Below are positions 24,463 to 32,284 of a stretch of 32,733 nucleotides of DNA, one piece after another. Location: NCBI GenBank assembly GCA_017460665.1, contig JAFUAO010000096.1, forward strand, positions 1 to 32,733, written 5' to 3'. The stretch is from Ruminococcus sp. (GTDB lineage Bacteria > Bacillota > Clostridia > Oscillospirales > Ruminococcaceae). Below the pieces are notes generated by a model that ran no database searches, was not told the DNA's origin, and saw nothing but the letters and a program-made list of their open reading frames with translations. The stretch's first letter is position 1. Each line of letters opens with the position of its first letter. The position numbers and the translations under genes are program-made.

Positions 24463-25293
24463 TCATTTAACATTGATCTTTCCCACTTGTGCGCTGAGCT
24501 GGGCCTCTGCGCCGTTCCCCAAAGCAACAGTGCCGCTGCCGCCGGTCGCCGATCTTTCCACATTGTCTGTGAATTTTGCTCCGGAGGTATCCAGCGTCAC
24601 GTTCCCCACATTGGTCTTCAGCGAGACCGAGGCGTTTTTCTCCTCCTGACCTGACAGCGTCAGCAGAACGTTCCCCGTATCGGAGCTGGCCTCAAGGCTG
24701 CTCCCATCGGCGATCGGCTCAGAGAGCCCGACCCTTACGTTCCCCACATTGGTGACGAAGCGGCAGTCGCCGGTGAGCACGGTGCTCTCCGCAGCGACGT
24801 TCCCCACGTCGGCCTCAAGGTCGAAGGTGCCGGCGATGTCGGTGACATTGATATTCCCCACATCGCTGCTGAGGCTGAACTGGGTGAAGCTCTCCGGGAC
24901 GAACAGCTCCGCCTCCACTGACAGGGAACAGTTGGGGTGCTCCTCGTCCACCGCCTTCCAGATCGGCGTATCGGTGCCCTTCTTCACAAAGGACACACGG
25001 AAGTCTCCGTCCCTGCTCTCTGTGGAGATCTCCGCCTCGTCCAAGATCTCCTGCAAGACGCTCTCCTGCCAGCCACGGACCTTGTATGTGACCTGAGCGT
25101 GGAACTGCCCGTCGCTGCTGGGAGAGAGGCTGACCGAGGCCACCTCTCCGCCGAAAACGAAGGCCGTATCCGAAGTGCTCACGTCGTAGGTGCTGCTGGA
25201 CATAGCCTGGGCCTCGCTGCGGCTGTCAAAAACGCAGCCGCTGAGCCCTGCCGTCATGATGAATGCTGTAACGATCGCTGTTTTTCTTAGCAT
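24463..25293 (-). CDS. DUF4097-like beta-helix lipoprotein
   Basis: 276 residues. The signal peptide has lipobox LSGC (Cys20). From about residue 145 the sequence repeats a strand pattern with VGNV/TGNV at each turn (DVGNIN, DVGNVA, NVGNVR, DTGNVL, NVGNVT), typical of the right-handed beta-helix of DUF4097-type adhesin-like proteins. No enzyme motif is seen. AAGGAGG lies before the ATG, 9 nt after ribE. Its place between ribE and ribBA is not standard for Firmicute rib operons, which normally run ribD-ribE-ribBA-ribH. The function is unknown. Confidence 0.82.
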   Translation of the reverse strand: MLRKTAIVTAFIMTAGLSGCVFDSRSEAQAMSSSTYDVSTSDTAFVFGGEVASVSLSPSSDGQFHAQVTYKVRGWQESVLQEILDEAEISTESRDGDFRVSFVKKGTDTPIWKAVDEEHPNCSLSVEAELFVPESFTQFSLSSDVGNINVTDIAGTFDLEADVGNVAAESTVLTGDCRFVTNVGNVRVGLSEPIADGSSLEASSDTGNVLLTLSGQEEKNASVSLKTNVGNVTLDTSGAKFTDNVERSATGGSGTVALGNGAEAQLSAQVGKINVK

Positions 25294-25302
25294 GGTACCT
25301 CC

Positions 25303-25947
25303 TTAAATGAAGCCGTTTTCCGCCAAAAAGCCCATGCTCAGGCCGCCGGAGGAGCTCTCCGCCGGCTGCATCAGCTTCTCGACGTACTTGCCGATGATGT
25401 CGTTCTCGATGTTGATCTTATCCCCGGTCTTTCGCCGGGAAAGGGTAGTGACCGCCGCCGTGTGGGGGATCACCGACACGCTGAAGCTCTCCGCCGTGAC
25501 CCTTGCCACTGTAAGGCTGATCCCGTCCAGGGCAACGGAGCCTTTTTCCACGATATACCGCAGTATCTCGGGCTTTGCAGCGATAGTGTACCAAACCGCA
25601 ATGCCGTCGTTTTTTATGTCAGTGACCGTGCCTGTGCCGTCGATGTGGCCGGAGACTATGTGGCCTCCGAAACGCCCTCCCGCAGCCATGGCACGCTCCA
25701 AATTCACCGGATCACCGGGCTTTAGGCTGCCAAGGGAGGACCTTGAAAGGGTCTCGTTCATGACGTCGGCCTGGAACCAGCCGCTGCCCATTTCCGTTAC
25801 CGTCAGGCAGACTCCGCTGACGGCGATGCTGTCGCCGGTGACAGTGCCCTCCAGCACCTTTTCTGCCTCGATCCTGATGAAGGAGGAGGTCCCTCCACGC
25901 CGCAGGGAAACGACCCTGCCAGTCTCCTCGATCAGTCCTGTGAACAC
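25303..25947 (-). CDS. ribE: Riboflavin synthase, alpha chain
   Basis: 214 residues. It dismutates two lumazines to riboflavin and the pyrimidine precursor. It shows the two lumazine-binding repeats, starting MFTGLIEETG and, near residue 97, GGHIVSGHIDGTG. The length is typical. It overlaps ribD by 16 bp, so the two are coupled. Confidence 0.96.
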   Translation of the reverse strand: MFTGLIEETGRVVSLRRGGTSSFIRIEAEKVLEGTVTGDSIAVSGVCLTVTEMGSGWFQADVMNETLSRSSLGSLKPGDPVNLERAMAAGGRFGGHIVSGHIDGTGTVTDIKNDGIAVWYTIAAKPEILRYIVEKGSVALDGISLTVARVTAESFSVSVIPHTAAVTTLSRRKTGDKINIENDIIGKYVEKLMQPAESSSGGLSMGFLAENGFI

Positions 25948-27041
25948 TGCTTTTCCACCTTGCTTTCTATCAAAAAGTCCTGTCCGATCCGGACGATATT
26001 GCTTCCGCTCAGCATGAAGGCCAGATCCGGCTCCGGGACGCCCTCTCCCTCCACTGGAGACTTCCCGGCACCGCCAAAGATCTTGGGGGCGATGTAGGCC
26101 TGGACCTTAGAAACGATCCCGGCTCTCAGGGCGGACCAGTTGAGCGTGCCGCCTCCCTCCAGCAAAATGCTGTCGATCCTCATTTTGCCGAGCTGTTCCA
26201 TAAGGTCATCAAGGTCCAGCCTGCCGTCCTTTTCCTTAACGAAGAGGACCTTGCAGCCCTTTTCAGTATATGCGGAGCTGCGCTGTGCCTGCTCCTCCAA
26301 GGTCGCAATGATCGTGGGGACTTCCCTCGCAGTTCGGACGATATTGCTCTCCAGCGGAGCCCTCAAATGGGAGTCGCATACGATCCTCACCGGATCTCGT
26401 CCGCCCTCTATCCGGCAGGTCAGCATCGGGTCGTCCGCAAGGACCGTCCCCACGCCCACCATGATCCCCGTGTGGCGCAGGCGCTCCTGCTGGACACGCT
26501 GCCTTGCCTCCTCGCCGGTGATCCACTTGGAATTCCCCGTAAAACAGGCGATCTTGCCGTCCAGCGTCATGGCGAACTTCATGGTCACGAAGGGCCGGCC
26601 GGTGGTTATGTAGTGGAAGAAGATCTCGTTGATCCGGTCGCACTCCTCCCGAAGCAGATCCTCGACCACCTCAATGCCGTGGCTGCGAAGGATCTTAACG
26701 CCCTTTCCGGCCACAAGGGGGTTCGGATCCGCCGAGCCGATAAAGACTCGCCTTATGCCGTGAGAGATCACCGCATCCGTACAGGGCGGCTGCTTTCCGT
26801 GGTGACAGCAGGGCTCCAGCGTGACATACATATCCGCCCCGGTGCAGTCCTCGCCCCGAGCCTCGCAGTCCGCAAAGGCGTTCCTCTCGGCATGGAGGTC
26901 ACCGTAACGCTTATGCCAGCCCTCGCCGATGACCCGGCCGTCCTTGACGATGACGGCTCCCACCATAGGATTAGGGCTGACGAAGCCCATGCCCTTTTTG
27001 GCCAGCTCCAGCGCCAGCCTCATGTACTCGCTATGCTCCAT
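25932..27041 (-). CDS. ribD: Bifunctional pyrimidine deaminase / reductase
   Basis: 369 residues. The N-terminal zinc deaminase has H50-A-E52 and PCCHHGKQPPC (77-87). The C-terminal NADPH reductase starts near 150 (RPFVTMKFAMTLDGKIA, SKWITGEEAR, GVGTVLADDP, EGGGTLN). It carries out the second and third steps of the pyrimidine branch. It is the first gene after the FMN riboswitch attenuator. GGAGGT is only a few nt from the ATG. Confidence 0.97.
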   Translation of the reverse strand: MEHSEYMRLALELAKKGMGFVSPNPMVGAVIVKDGRVIGEGWHKRYGDLHAERNAFADCEARGEDCTGADMYVTLEPCCHHGKQPPCTDAVISHGIRRVFIGSADPNPLVAGKGVKILRSHGIEVVEDLLREECDRINEIFFHYITTGRPFVTMKFAMTLDGKIACFTGNSKWITGEEARQRVQQERLRHTGIMVGVGTVLADDPMLTCRIEGGRDPVRIVCDSHLRAPLESNIVRTAREVPTIIATLEEQAQRSSAYTEKGCKVLFVKEKDGRLDLDDLMEQLGKMRIDSILLEGGGTLNWSALRAGIVSKVQAYIAPKIFGGAGKSPVEGEGVPEPDLAFMLSGSNIVRIGQDFLIESKVEKQCSQD

Positions 27042-27055
27042 GATACCTCCAAACG

Positions 27056-27081
27056 CAAAAAAGCCCCGAAACTTCGGGGCT
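27056..27081 (-). terminator. Riboswitch-controlled attenuator terminator
   Basis: AGCCCCGAA/TTCGGGGCT stem followed by TTTTTTG on the minus strand, between the FMN aptamer and ribD. It should form when FMN is bound. Confidence 0.92.
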
Positions 27082-27105
27082 CGTCAGACTAATTGCATGA
27101 CATCT

Positions 27106-27218
27106 ATCTTCTCTCATCCGGACTTTTACCGTCGGCTCTGGAGTTCCACCAGATCGGCTCCCAATGGGAGTTCGTGGGCTATACCACCGGTCAGGAATCA
27201 CACCCTGCCCTGAAGATA
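27106..27218 (-). promoter_or_regulatory. FMN riboswitch (RFN element)
   Basis: Minus-strand matches to the RFN consensus occur in order: ATCTTCAGGGCAGGGTG, GACCGGTGGTATAGCCCACGA, a variable stem-loop, CCGATCTGGTG, AGCCGACGGT, AGTCCGGATG and closing GAGAAGAT, which pairs with the opening ATCTTC. It senses FMN and controls ribD and the rest of the operon through the downstream attenuator. Confidence 0.97.
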
Positions 27219-27223
27219 CATAT

Positions 27224-27252
27224 ATTATACCACACTAACTCTCTCATGTCAA
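27224..27252 (-). promoter_or_regulatory. Sigma-A promoter of the riboflavin operon
   Basis: Full-consensus TTGACA (27252-27247), 17-bp spacer, TATAAT (27229-27224). The -35 box is also the last two sense codons (TTG ACA, Leu-Thr) of the upstream polysaccharide dehydratase gene. Confidence 0.93.
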
Positions 27253-29121
27253 TAGGGCAGGAGCCTTTTCACCGCTGTGGCTGACGGTGATCGCCGGACG
27301 CTGGTCCTCCTCGTGGTATGTGACCACCATTTTCTTCACCATAGGACGGATCCGCTCCTCCTCGTTGTTGCTGGCGGCAGTCATCAGCTCCTCCAGTCTT
27401 ACCAGAAAATCGTCTGTATCGAAGGGTATCGGGCAGCCGATGTGGATCAGCTTGTTCTTGGTAGTTTTCAGGCCCTCCTCGGCCATGAGCTTCTCCTCAT
27501 AGAGCTTCTCGCCGGGGCGCAGGCCGGTGTACTCCACCTTTATATCCACGTCCGGACGGAAGCCGCTGAGCCGGATAAGGTTCCTTGCGAGAGTGTCGAT
27601 CTTGACGGGCGATCCCATATCCAGCACGAAGATCTCGCCGCCCTTTGCGTAGACGCCTGCAAGGAGCACCAGCGAGACAGCCTCCGGGATCGTCATGAAA
27701 TAGCGGATTATGTCAGGGTGAGTCACGGTAACAGGGCCGCCGGCCTCGATCTGTCTGCGGAACACAGGGATCACAGAGCCGTTGCTGCCAAGGACGTTGC
27801 CGAAGCGCACCGCCACGAACTCCGTACCGGAGCCCTCGAGAGTATTTCTGACGCTTTCCTGCCACTCGTCCAAATGGGTCCCCAGCACAGGCAGCTCAGA
27901 GGTCCTGCCCTGAGAGGCCTTCTCGTTGAAGCTCTGTATGATCATCTCGCACAGCCGCTTGGAGGCACCCATGATATTCGTGGGATTTACCGCCTTGTCG
28001 GTGGAGATCAGCACGAAGCGCTTACAGCCGTGGGTCATGGCGGCGTAGGCGGTCTTGTAGGTGCCGATAGCGTTGTTCTTTATTGCCTCACAGGGGCTGT
28101 CCTCCATAAGGGGAACGTGCTTGTGGGCCGCCGCATGATAGACTATATCCGGGCGGTATCTTGCGAAAACGTCGTTGATCTTGCGGTTGTCACGGACCGA
28201 CCCGATAAGGGTCACAAGGTCCAGCTTCGGGTACTTCTTTTTCAGCTCGAGCTGAATGTTATAGGCGTTGTTCTCGTAGATGTCGAAGATGATGAGCTGC
28301 TTGGGAGAGTGCCCTGCGATCTGTCGGCAGAGCTCGCTGCCGATAGAGCCGCCTCCTCCGGTGACGAGGATCACCTTCCCGGAGATCTGCTGAAAGACCT
28401 CAGACATATCGGCCTTTATGGGCTCTCTGCCAAGGAGGTCCTCCACGGTGACGTCACGCATGGTCTTGACGCTGATCTCACCGTTGACCAGCTGATAAAC
28501 GCCGGGGAGCTGCTTGAGCTCGCAGCCGGTCTCGCTGCAAATGCTCAGGATCTCACGCTTTTCCTCGGCCGTGGCGCTGGGTATAGCAAGGTAGATCTTG
28601 GTTATGCCGAACTTTTCCACGCCGCTGAGGATCTCGTCCTTTCCGCCGATAACAGGCACGCCGTCGATGTACCTGCCCCATTTGTTGGAGTTGTCGTCGA
28701 TCAGGCAAACGGGAGTACCGCTGATGTTCTCGGAGCTCCTAATGTCCCTCAGAAGGATCTGTCCGGCAGCGCCTGCTCCGATCAGCATCACCTTTTCAGA
28801 GGAGACTGCCCGGTCGGCCGAGGCCTTTCTCTGGAGCAGCACGAACCTGTAGGAGAAGCGCACTCCCAGAACAAGGATGAACTGGAAAACAGCTCCCCAA
28901 AGGTAATAGGAGACCGGCATACGCTGGACCAGCAGCGTTATCGCTATCGCATGGCAGACCGTGGTGATCAGCGTCGCACAGATCACCCATGTCAGCTCCG
29001 AGAAGCTGGCATAGCGCCAAATGCTGCGGTAGAGCTTGAAAGATCTGAACACCGTCACGCAGAAGACTGCATAAAACGGTATGAACACATAATAGCCCTC
29101 CAGATATTCATCCGGGATCAT
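27244..29121 (-). CDS. WbpM/CapD-type nucleotide-sugar 4,6-dehydratase, main fragment
   Basis: 625 residues. Membrane helices lie in the first ~95 residues and a first Rossmann region is near 110-180. The catalytic Rossmann domain has VTGGGGSIGSE (254-263), AAAHKHVPLMED, and the triad form S373-T-D-K376 with M384-G-A-S-K388. Met replaces the usual Tyr, as in WbpM/PglF/CapD UDP-GlcNAc 4,6-dehydratases, which start synthesis of 6-deoxy-sugars for surface glycans. It is the third gene of the exopolysaccharide operon. The ATG at 29121 has no ribosome site, and the expected first membrane helix is encoded just upstream in another frame (29249-29118). This is therefore probably the 3' part of a frameshifted gene. 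Confidence 0.88.
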   Translation of the reverse strand: MIPDEYLEGYYVFIPFYAVFCVTVFRSFKLYRSIWRYASFSELTWVICATLITTVCHAIAITLLVQRMPVSYYLWGAVFQFILVLGVRFSYRFVLLQRKASADRAVSSEKVMLIGAGAAGQILLRDIRSSENISGTPVCLIDDNSNKWGRYIDGVPVIGGKDEILSGVEKFGITKIYLAIPSATAEEKREILSICSETGCELKQLPGVYQLVNGEISVKTMRDVTVEDLLGREPIKADMSEVFQQISGKVILVTGGGGSIGSELCRQIAGHSPKQLIIFDIYENNAYNIQLELKKKYPKLDLVTLIGSVRDNRKINDVFARYRPDIVYHAAAHKHVPLMEDSPCEAIKNNAIGTYKTAYAAMTHGCKRFVLISTDKAVNPTNIMGASKRLCEMIIQSFNEKASQGRTSELPVLGTHLDEWQESVRNTLEGSGTEFVAVRFGNVLGSNGSVIPVFRRQIEAGGPVTVTHPDIIRYFMTIPEAVSLVLLAGVYAKGGEIFVLDMGSPVKIDTLARNLIRLSGFRPDVDIKVEYTGLRPGEKLYEEKLMAEEGLKTTKNKLIHIGCPIPFDTDDFLVRLEELMTAASNNEEERIRPMVKKMVVTYHEEDQRPAITVSHSGEKAPALLT

Positions 29122-29249
29122 GGAGGCCGGCAGTCAAATCTGAGCCAAAGTGCCAAAAAATAAGACAAGCATACGACCGCCACGTCATACACCACAAGAA
29201 AAGCCATAACGTAATGCGAATGCTGTATCTGTCTTCCGAATGATCTCAT
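29118..29249 (-). pseudogene. 5' part of the dehydratase gene, out of frame
   Basis: A 43-residue frame starts at an ATG with a strong GGAGGG ribosome site 6 nt upstream, 17 nt after the PHP phosphatase gene. It contains a hydrophobic helix and ends LALWLRFDCRPP. Family members have a first helix ending in L-R-F-D followed within a few residues by IPxEYL, which is exactly how the main frame begins (MIPDEYLEGY). The stop TGA overlaps the downstream ATG (ATGA). A single missing base at about 29122-29129 would explain the break. Translational coupling of two chains is the alternative. Confidence 0.75.
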
Positions 29250-29266
29250 ACTATTCCCTCCGAACT

Positions 29267-29941
29267 TTATCTTCTGAACTTGTTAGCCAAGCTGTCAGAA
29301 AACTCAGTCGTCCCCTTTTCTGTCTTTTTTCTCAGAACGTCCCAATTCGGACGCCTGTCTGTGATATTGTGGGCGTCGCTGCCAAAGGCCAGCTCCCTGC
29401 CCTCTTTCATAAGGCGCTTCACGAAGCGTCTTTCCTTGAACGTGGTGAAGGCCTCGTTGTTGATCTGAGGTATCACGTCAAGGCCAAGGACGAGCTCGAT
29501 CTCCTCCTTGCTGTAATAGCTGAGGTACCTATGGACGTGGGCGAGGATCACCTTGAGCCTGTATTCCGAGGAAACGGCCTCGATCTCGCCGGCCATCCAG
29601 CTCTCGAAGCCCCTGTAGGGCAGCTCCAGAAGGATCAGCCTCGTGCCCTCGAAGGCCAGCTTTTCGATGCCCGGGAGCTCTGAGATCCCGTGCTCGATAG
29701 CCACCTCCGCCCCTAAGATCACCGGCAGCGGAGAGCTCTCCGCCACCGACTCATAGGCAGCTCTTCTCTTTTCAAGGAACTCCCCCACGCTCTTCTCCCT
29801 GTGTGCGTAAAAGTGGGGAGTAGCCACGACCCGTTCGACGCCCTGCTCCTTCATCATACCCAGCATCTGCAAAGAGACCTCCCTGTCTCTTGCACCGTCG
29901 TCGATCCCCGGGAGTATGTGGCAGTGAAGGTCGGTGAGCAT
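29267..29941 (-). CDS. CpsB/CapC-type PHP tyrosine-protein phosphatase
   Basis: 224 residues of the PHP metal-dependent family: DLHCHILPGIDDGARD at the N-terminus, TPHFY, LGAEV, LAHVHRY and FGSDAHN. These are the clustered His/Asp metal ligands of CpsB/YwqE. Such enzymes dephosphorylate the tyrosine tail of the capsule BY-kinase and so tune polymer length and export. Its ATG overlaps the kinase stop (TAATG), giving a fixed kinase-phosphatase pair. The length is slightly below the ~240-255 of typical CpsB. Confidence 0.93.
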   Translation of the reverse strand: MLTDLHCHILPGIDDGARDREVSLQMLGMMKEQGVERVVATPHFYAHREKSVGEFLEKRRAAYESVAESSPLPVILGAEVAIEHGISELPGIEKLAFEGTRLILLELPYRGFESWMAGEIEAVSSEYRLKVILAHVHRYLSYYSKEEIELVLGLDVIPQINNEAFTTFKERRFVKRLMKEGRELAFGSDAHNITDRRPNWDVLRKKTEKGTTEFSDSLANKFRR

Positions 29942-31488
29942 TACTTGCCGCCCTTCTTCCCGGACTTCTCCTTAGGCTTCTCCTCAGACTTGTCCTTAGG
30001 ATCGTCCTTTGGCTTTTCCTCGGGCTTTTCATCAGTCTCCTCTATCTGAGGCTGATAACCGTAGCCATAGCCGTAGCCGTATTTTCCCTTATACTTGTAG
30101 TATTTGCCGTTCTTCTTGACCTTCACATCGTTCAGGACGAAGCCCAGCATATTCATGTTCGACTGCTCGATCTTCTTCATGGCAGAGTCCACGTCGTCAG
30201 TGGTGGTGGAGGCGTACCTCAGCACCATGATGATGCCTGCGGCCTTATCTGCCAGCTCCATGGCATCGGTGACTACGTTCACCGGCGGAGTGTCGATCAC
30301 GATATAGCTGTATTCCTGAGACAGCTTTTCGATGAGCTGCACCATGCTCTCCGAGCCCAGGAGCTCTGAGGGATTAGGCGGTATAGGTCCGGCAGTGAGC
30401 ACGTCCAGGTCCTCCATGACGTTCCTGCTGATACAGCTACCGATGTCGTCCATGCGGCTTATCGCCGTAGAGAGGCCCTTCTTGTTTTTCAGGCCGAAGA
30501 TCCGGTGCTGTACGGATTTACGCATATCTCCGTCGATGAGGAGCACCTTGCTGCCGCTCTGTGCTATAGCGATCGCTGCGTTTGCGGACACCGTGGATTT
30601 TCCCTCTCCGGGATTTGCGGAGGAAACTGCGAAGATCTTCCTCTCGGAAGTAGCAAGGGCGAAGTTCACATTGGTCCTGATCGACTTGTAGCTCTCCACC
30701 ACATTGAAGGGGACGCTGTCGTCAGTGAGCTTCACATGGTCGTCCTCAGTGACGCTGCGGCGCTTTTTCCCGGAGTGGTCCTGGATCTCGCCGATAATGG
30801 ACTTCTTGTACTTCTTGCGAAGGCCCTCTGTCTCCTTGACGGTGTTGTCGAAGAAATCGATCACCAGTATGATCAGCATGATCAGCATCAGCCCGGCGGC
30901 CACGCCGATAAGGGTGTTCTTCTTGATATTCGGGCCCACAGGGGAGCTGTAGACCTTGGCGGTGTCGATAGTATTGATCTGGCCGACGCCCACCGCATCG
31001 GAAAGATAGCCCGGCGATACCTTGGCGAGACTGTTGCAGACCGCCGCTGCGATATCAGGGTCAAGGGTGGTGGAGACCACCTTCAAGGCGCTGGTATCGG
31101 TAACAGAGGTGATGCTGAGAGTGTTCCTGATAGCGCCGGCAGAGATGTCCTCCGCAGCGCCGAAGCACTTCACCAGCTTGTCCGGGTCGCAGTTTTTCTC
31201 AAGCTGTTTCCCCACAGCGCCGATCACGGCATCGTCCTTAAGCACCTCGATATAGGTATTTATGAGCTGCTTGGAGTAGCTGATGTTGTTGTACTGCTGG
31301 TCAGGGTCCTCCGAAAACGTGGTATAGCTCTGTATATACATGGAGATATGCGAGGAATATTGCAGCGGCATGACGTATCTCGTGTAGAGGAACGCCGCAG
31401 CTCCGCCGATAACTCCAACTATGATGATCAGCCAGATCTTGCTCAGGAAAAGGCTGATAATGTCCTTGATATTGTACTCGTTATCCAT
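29941..31488 (-). CDS. Fused Wzz-type co-polymerase and BY-kinase
   Basis: 515 residues. Chain-length-determinant (Wzz) domain with membrane helices at 18-38 and 192-213 around an outer domain. The cytoplasmic bacterial tyrosine kinase has Walker A NPGEGKST (292-299), A' LLIDGDMRK (316-324) and B YIVIDTPP (395-402). Eight tyrosines lie at 463-478 (GKYYKYKGKYGYGYGYGY), the autophosphorylation cluster. A Lys/Glu/Pro-rich tail (484-515) follows the cluster. It controls polysaccharide polymerisation and export. In most Firmicutes the two halves are separate proteins (CpsC/CpsD, CapA/CapB), so the fusion is notable. AAGGGAG precedes the ATG. It is the first gene of the operon. Confidence 0.93.
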   Translation of the reverse strand: MDNEYNIKDIISLFLSKIWLIIIVGVIGGAAAFLYTRYVMPLQYSSHISMYIQSYTTFSEDPDQQYNNISYSKQLINTYIEVLKDDAVIGAVGKQLEKNCDPDKLVKCFGAAEDISAGAIRNTLSITSVTDTSALKVVSTTLDPDIAAAVCNSLAKVSPGYLSDAVGVGQINTIDTAKVYSSPVGPNIKKNTLIGVAAGLMLIMLIILVIDFFDNTVKETEGLRKKYKKSIIGEIQDHSGKKRRSVTEDDHVKLTDDSVPFNVVESYKSIRTNVNFALATSERKIFAVSSANPGEGKSTVSANAAIAIAQSGSKVLLIDGDMRKSVQHRIFGLKNKKGLSTAISRMDDIGSCISRNVMEDLDVLTAGPIPPNPSELLGSESMVQLIEKLSQEYSYIVIDTPPVNVVTDAMELADKAAGIIMVLRYASTTTDDVDSAMKKIEQSNMNMLGFVLNDVKVKKNGKYYKYKGKYGYGYGYGYQPQIEETDEKPEEKPKDDPKDKSEEKPKEKSGKKGGK

Positions 31489-31522
31489 ACTAGCTCCCTT
31501 CCGATAGTATTCCCTACTTTAT

Positions 31523-31551
31523 ATATTAACACATTCGACCCAAATCGTCAA
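31523..31551 (-). promoter_or_regulatory. Sigma-A promoter of the polysaccharide operon
   Basis: On the minus strand TTGACG (31551-31546), 17-bp spacer, TAATAT (31528-31523). Confidence 0.78.
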
Positions 31552-31657
31552 CCATGAAAAAGAACATTCTTTCATTTTTGGTGATCGGACACAAATTTGC
31601 AAAATGAGGAGAAGTATCTTTTATGGAATTGCCCTTATTTCGGGAAATTTCATGCAC

Positions 31658-31682
31658 AAAAAAAGCAGGGCCATGCCCTGCT
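31658..31682 (-). terminator. Terminator after the small hypothetical gene
   Basis: AGCAGGGC-ATG-GCCCTGCT on the minus strand followed by a run of seven T. Confidence 0.9.
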
Positions 31683-31696
31683 CATGCTCCATTCAG

Positions 31697-32143
31697 TCAG
31701 TCGTCATCGGGGAAGCTCTCCTCAAGGCGGCACATCTCCTCTGTGCGCCTGTTGAGGAAAACCGTGCTGTCTCCCGAGCCCTCATAGGCACGAAGATACC
31801 TTCCCAGCTCGGAGCAGATCCTGCGTCTTTCGTCGGAGCCGCCACTTAGCTCCTCCGGCACGCTGCCTCCCTGAGAAATGGCCTCTTTCAGCCTGTTGTA
31901 GGCGTAAAGGCACTCCTCCTCGTCACGGATACGCTCCTCGCCGCCGGCAGAGGCGCTGCTGTGGAGCTCCTTGATGAGGCGTTCTATGATCTTCCGGGAG
32001 GCCGGCTCCTCGGAGATAAACTGTTTTAGCCGCACATAGCCTGACTCTTCCTCAGTGCAGGCTGAAAAATAATAGCCGTAGCTTCCGTTCTGGCCGCTGA
32101 GCTCCGAGGAGCTGCCGCTGCCGCATCGTTCACGTCCTGACAT
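31697..32143 (-). CDS. Small acidic protein, unknown
   Basis: 148 residues, hydrophilic, no signal peptide or membrane helix. The first ~30 residues are Ser/Gly/Cys-rich. The rest is Glu/Arg-rich and probably helical (KIIERLIKELHSS, EECLYAYNRLKEAI, ELGRYLRAYEG). I recognise no family. It looks real: GGAGG is well spaced before the ATG, a TTGACA promoter lies upstream and a strong terminator follows, making a monocistronic unit. The four cysteines are scattered and form no obvious metal site. Confidence 0.7.
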   Translation of the reverse strand: MSGRERCGSGSSSELSGQNGSYGYYFSACTEEESGYVRLKQFISEEPASRKIIERLIKELHSSASAGGEERIRDEEECLYAYNRLKEAISQGGSVPEELSGGSDERRRICSELGRYLRAYEGSGDSTVFLNRRTEEMCRLEESFPDDD

Positions 32144-32217
32144 TTTCTTCCTCCAAGATACAAAGTGTGAGATCCTTCATATGGGAAAGCGGCAGAGAGA
32201 CTGCCTGTCCTGCTTTG

Positions 32218-32246
32218 AGCATAGCATATTTTCGCAGATTTGTCAA
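32218..32246 (-). promoter_or_regulatory. Sigma-A promoter of the small hypothetical gene
   Basis: On the minus strand TTGACA (32246-32241), 17-bp spacer, TATGCT (32223-32218). The leader of about 70 nt has a GGCAG/CTGCC hairpin. Confidence 0.75.
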
Positions 32247-32284
32247 GTGAGGGGCGGATCTCATTCGTCTGCGCCTCCCAGGAA

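Noticed and set aside
27277-29163. A 628-codon open frame on the plus strand
   Set aside because: It is the exact antisense of the dehydratase gene, has no ribosome site, and its product has no recognisable domain. GC-rich codon bias opens such shadow frames.
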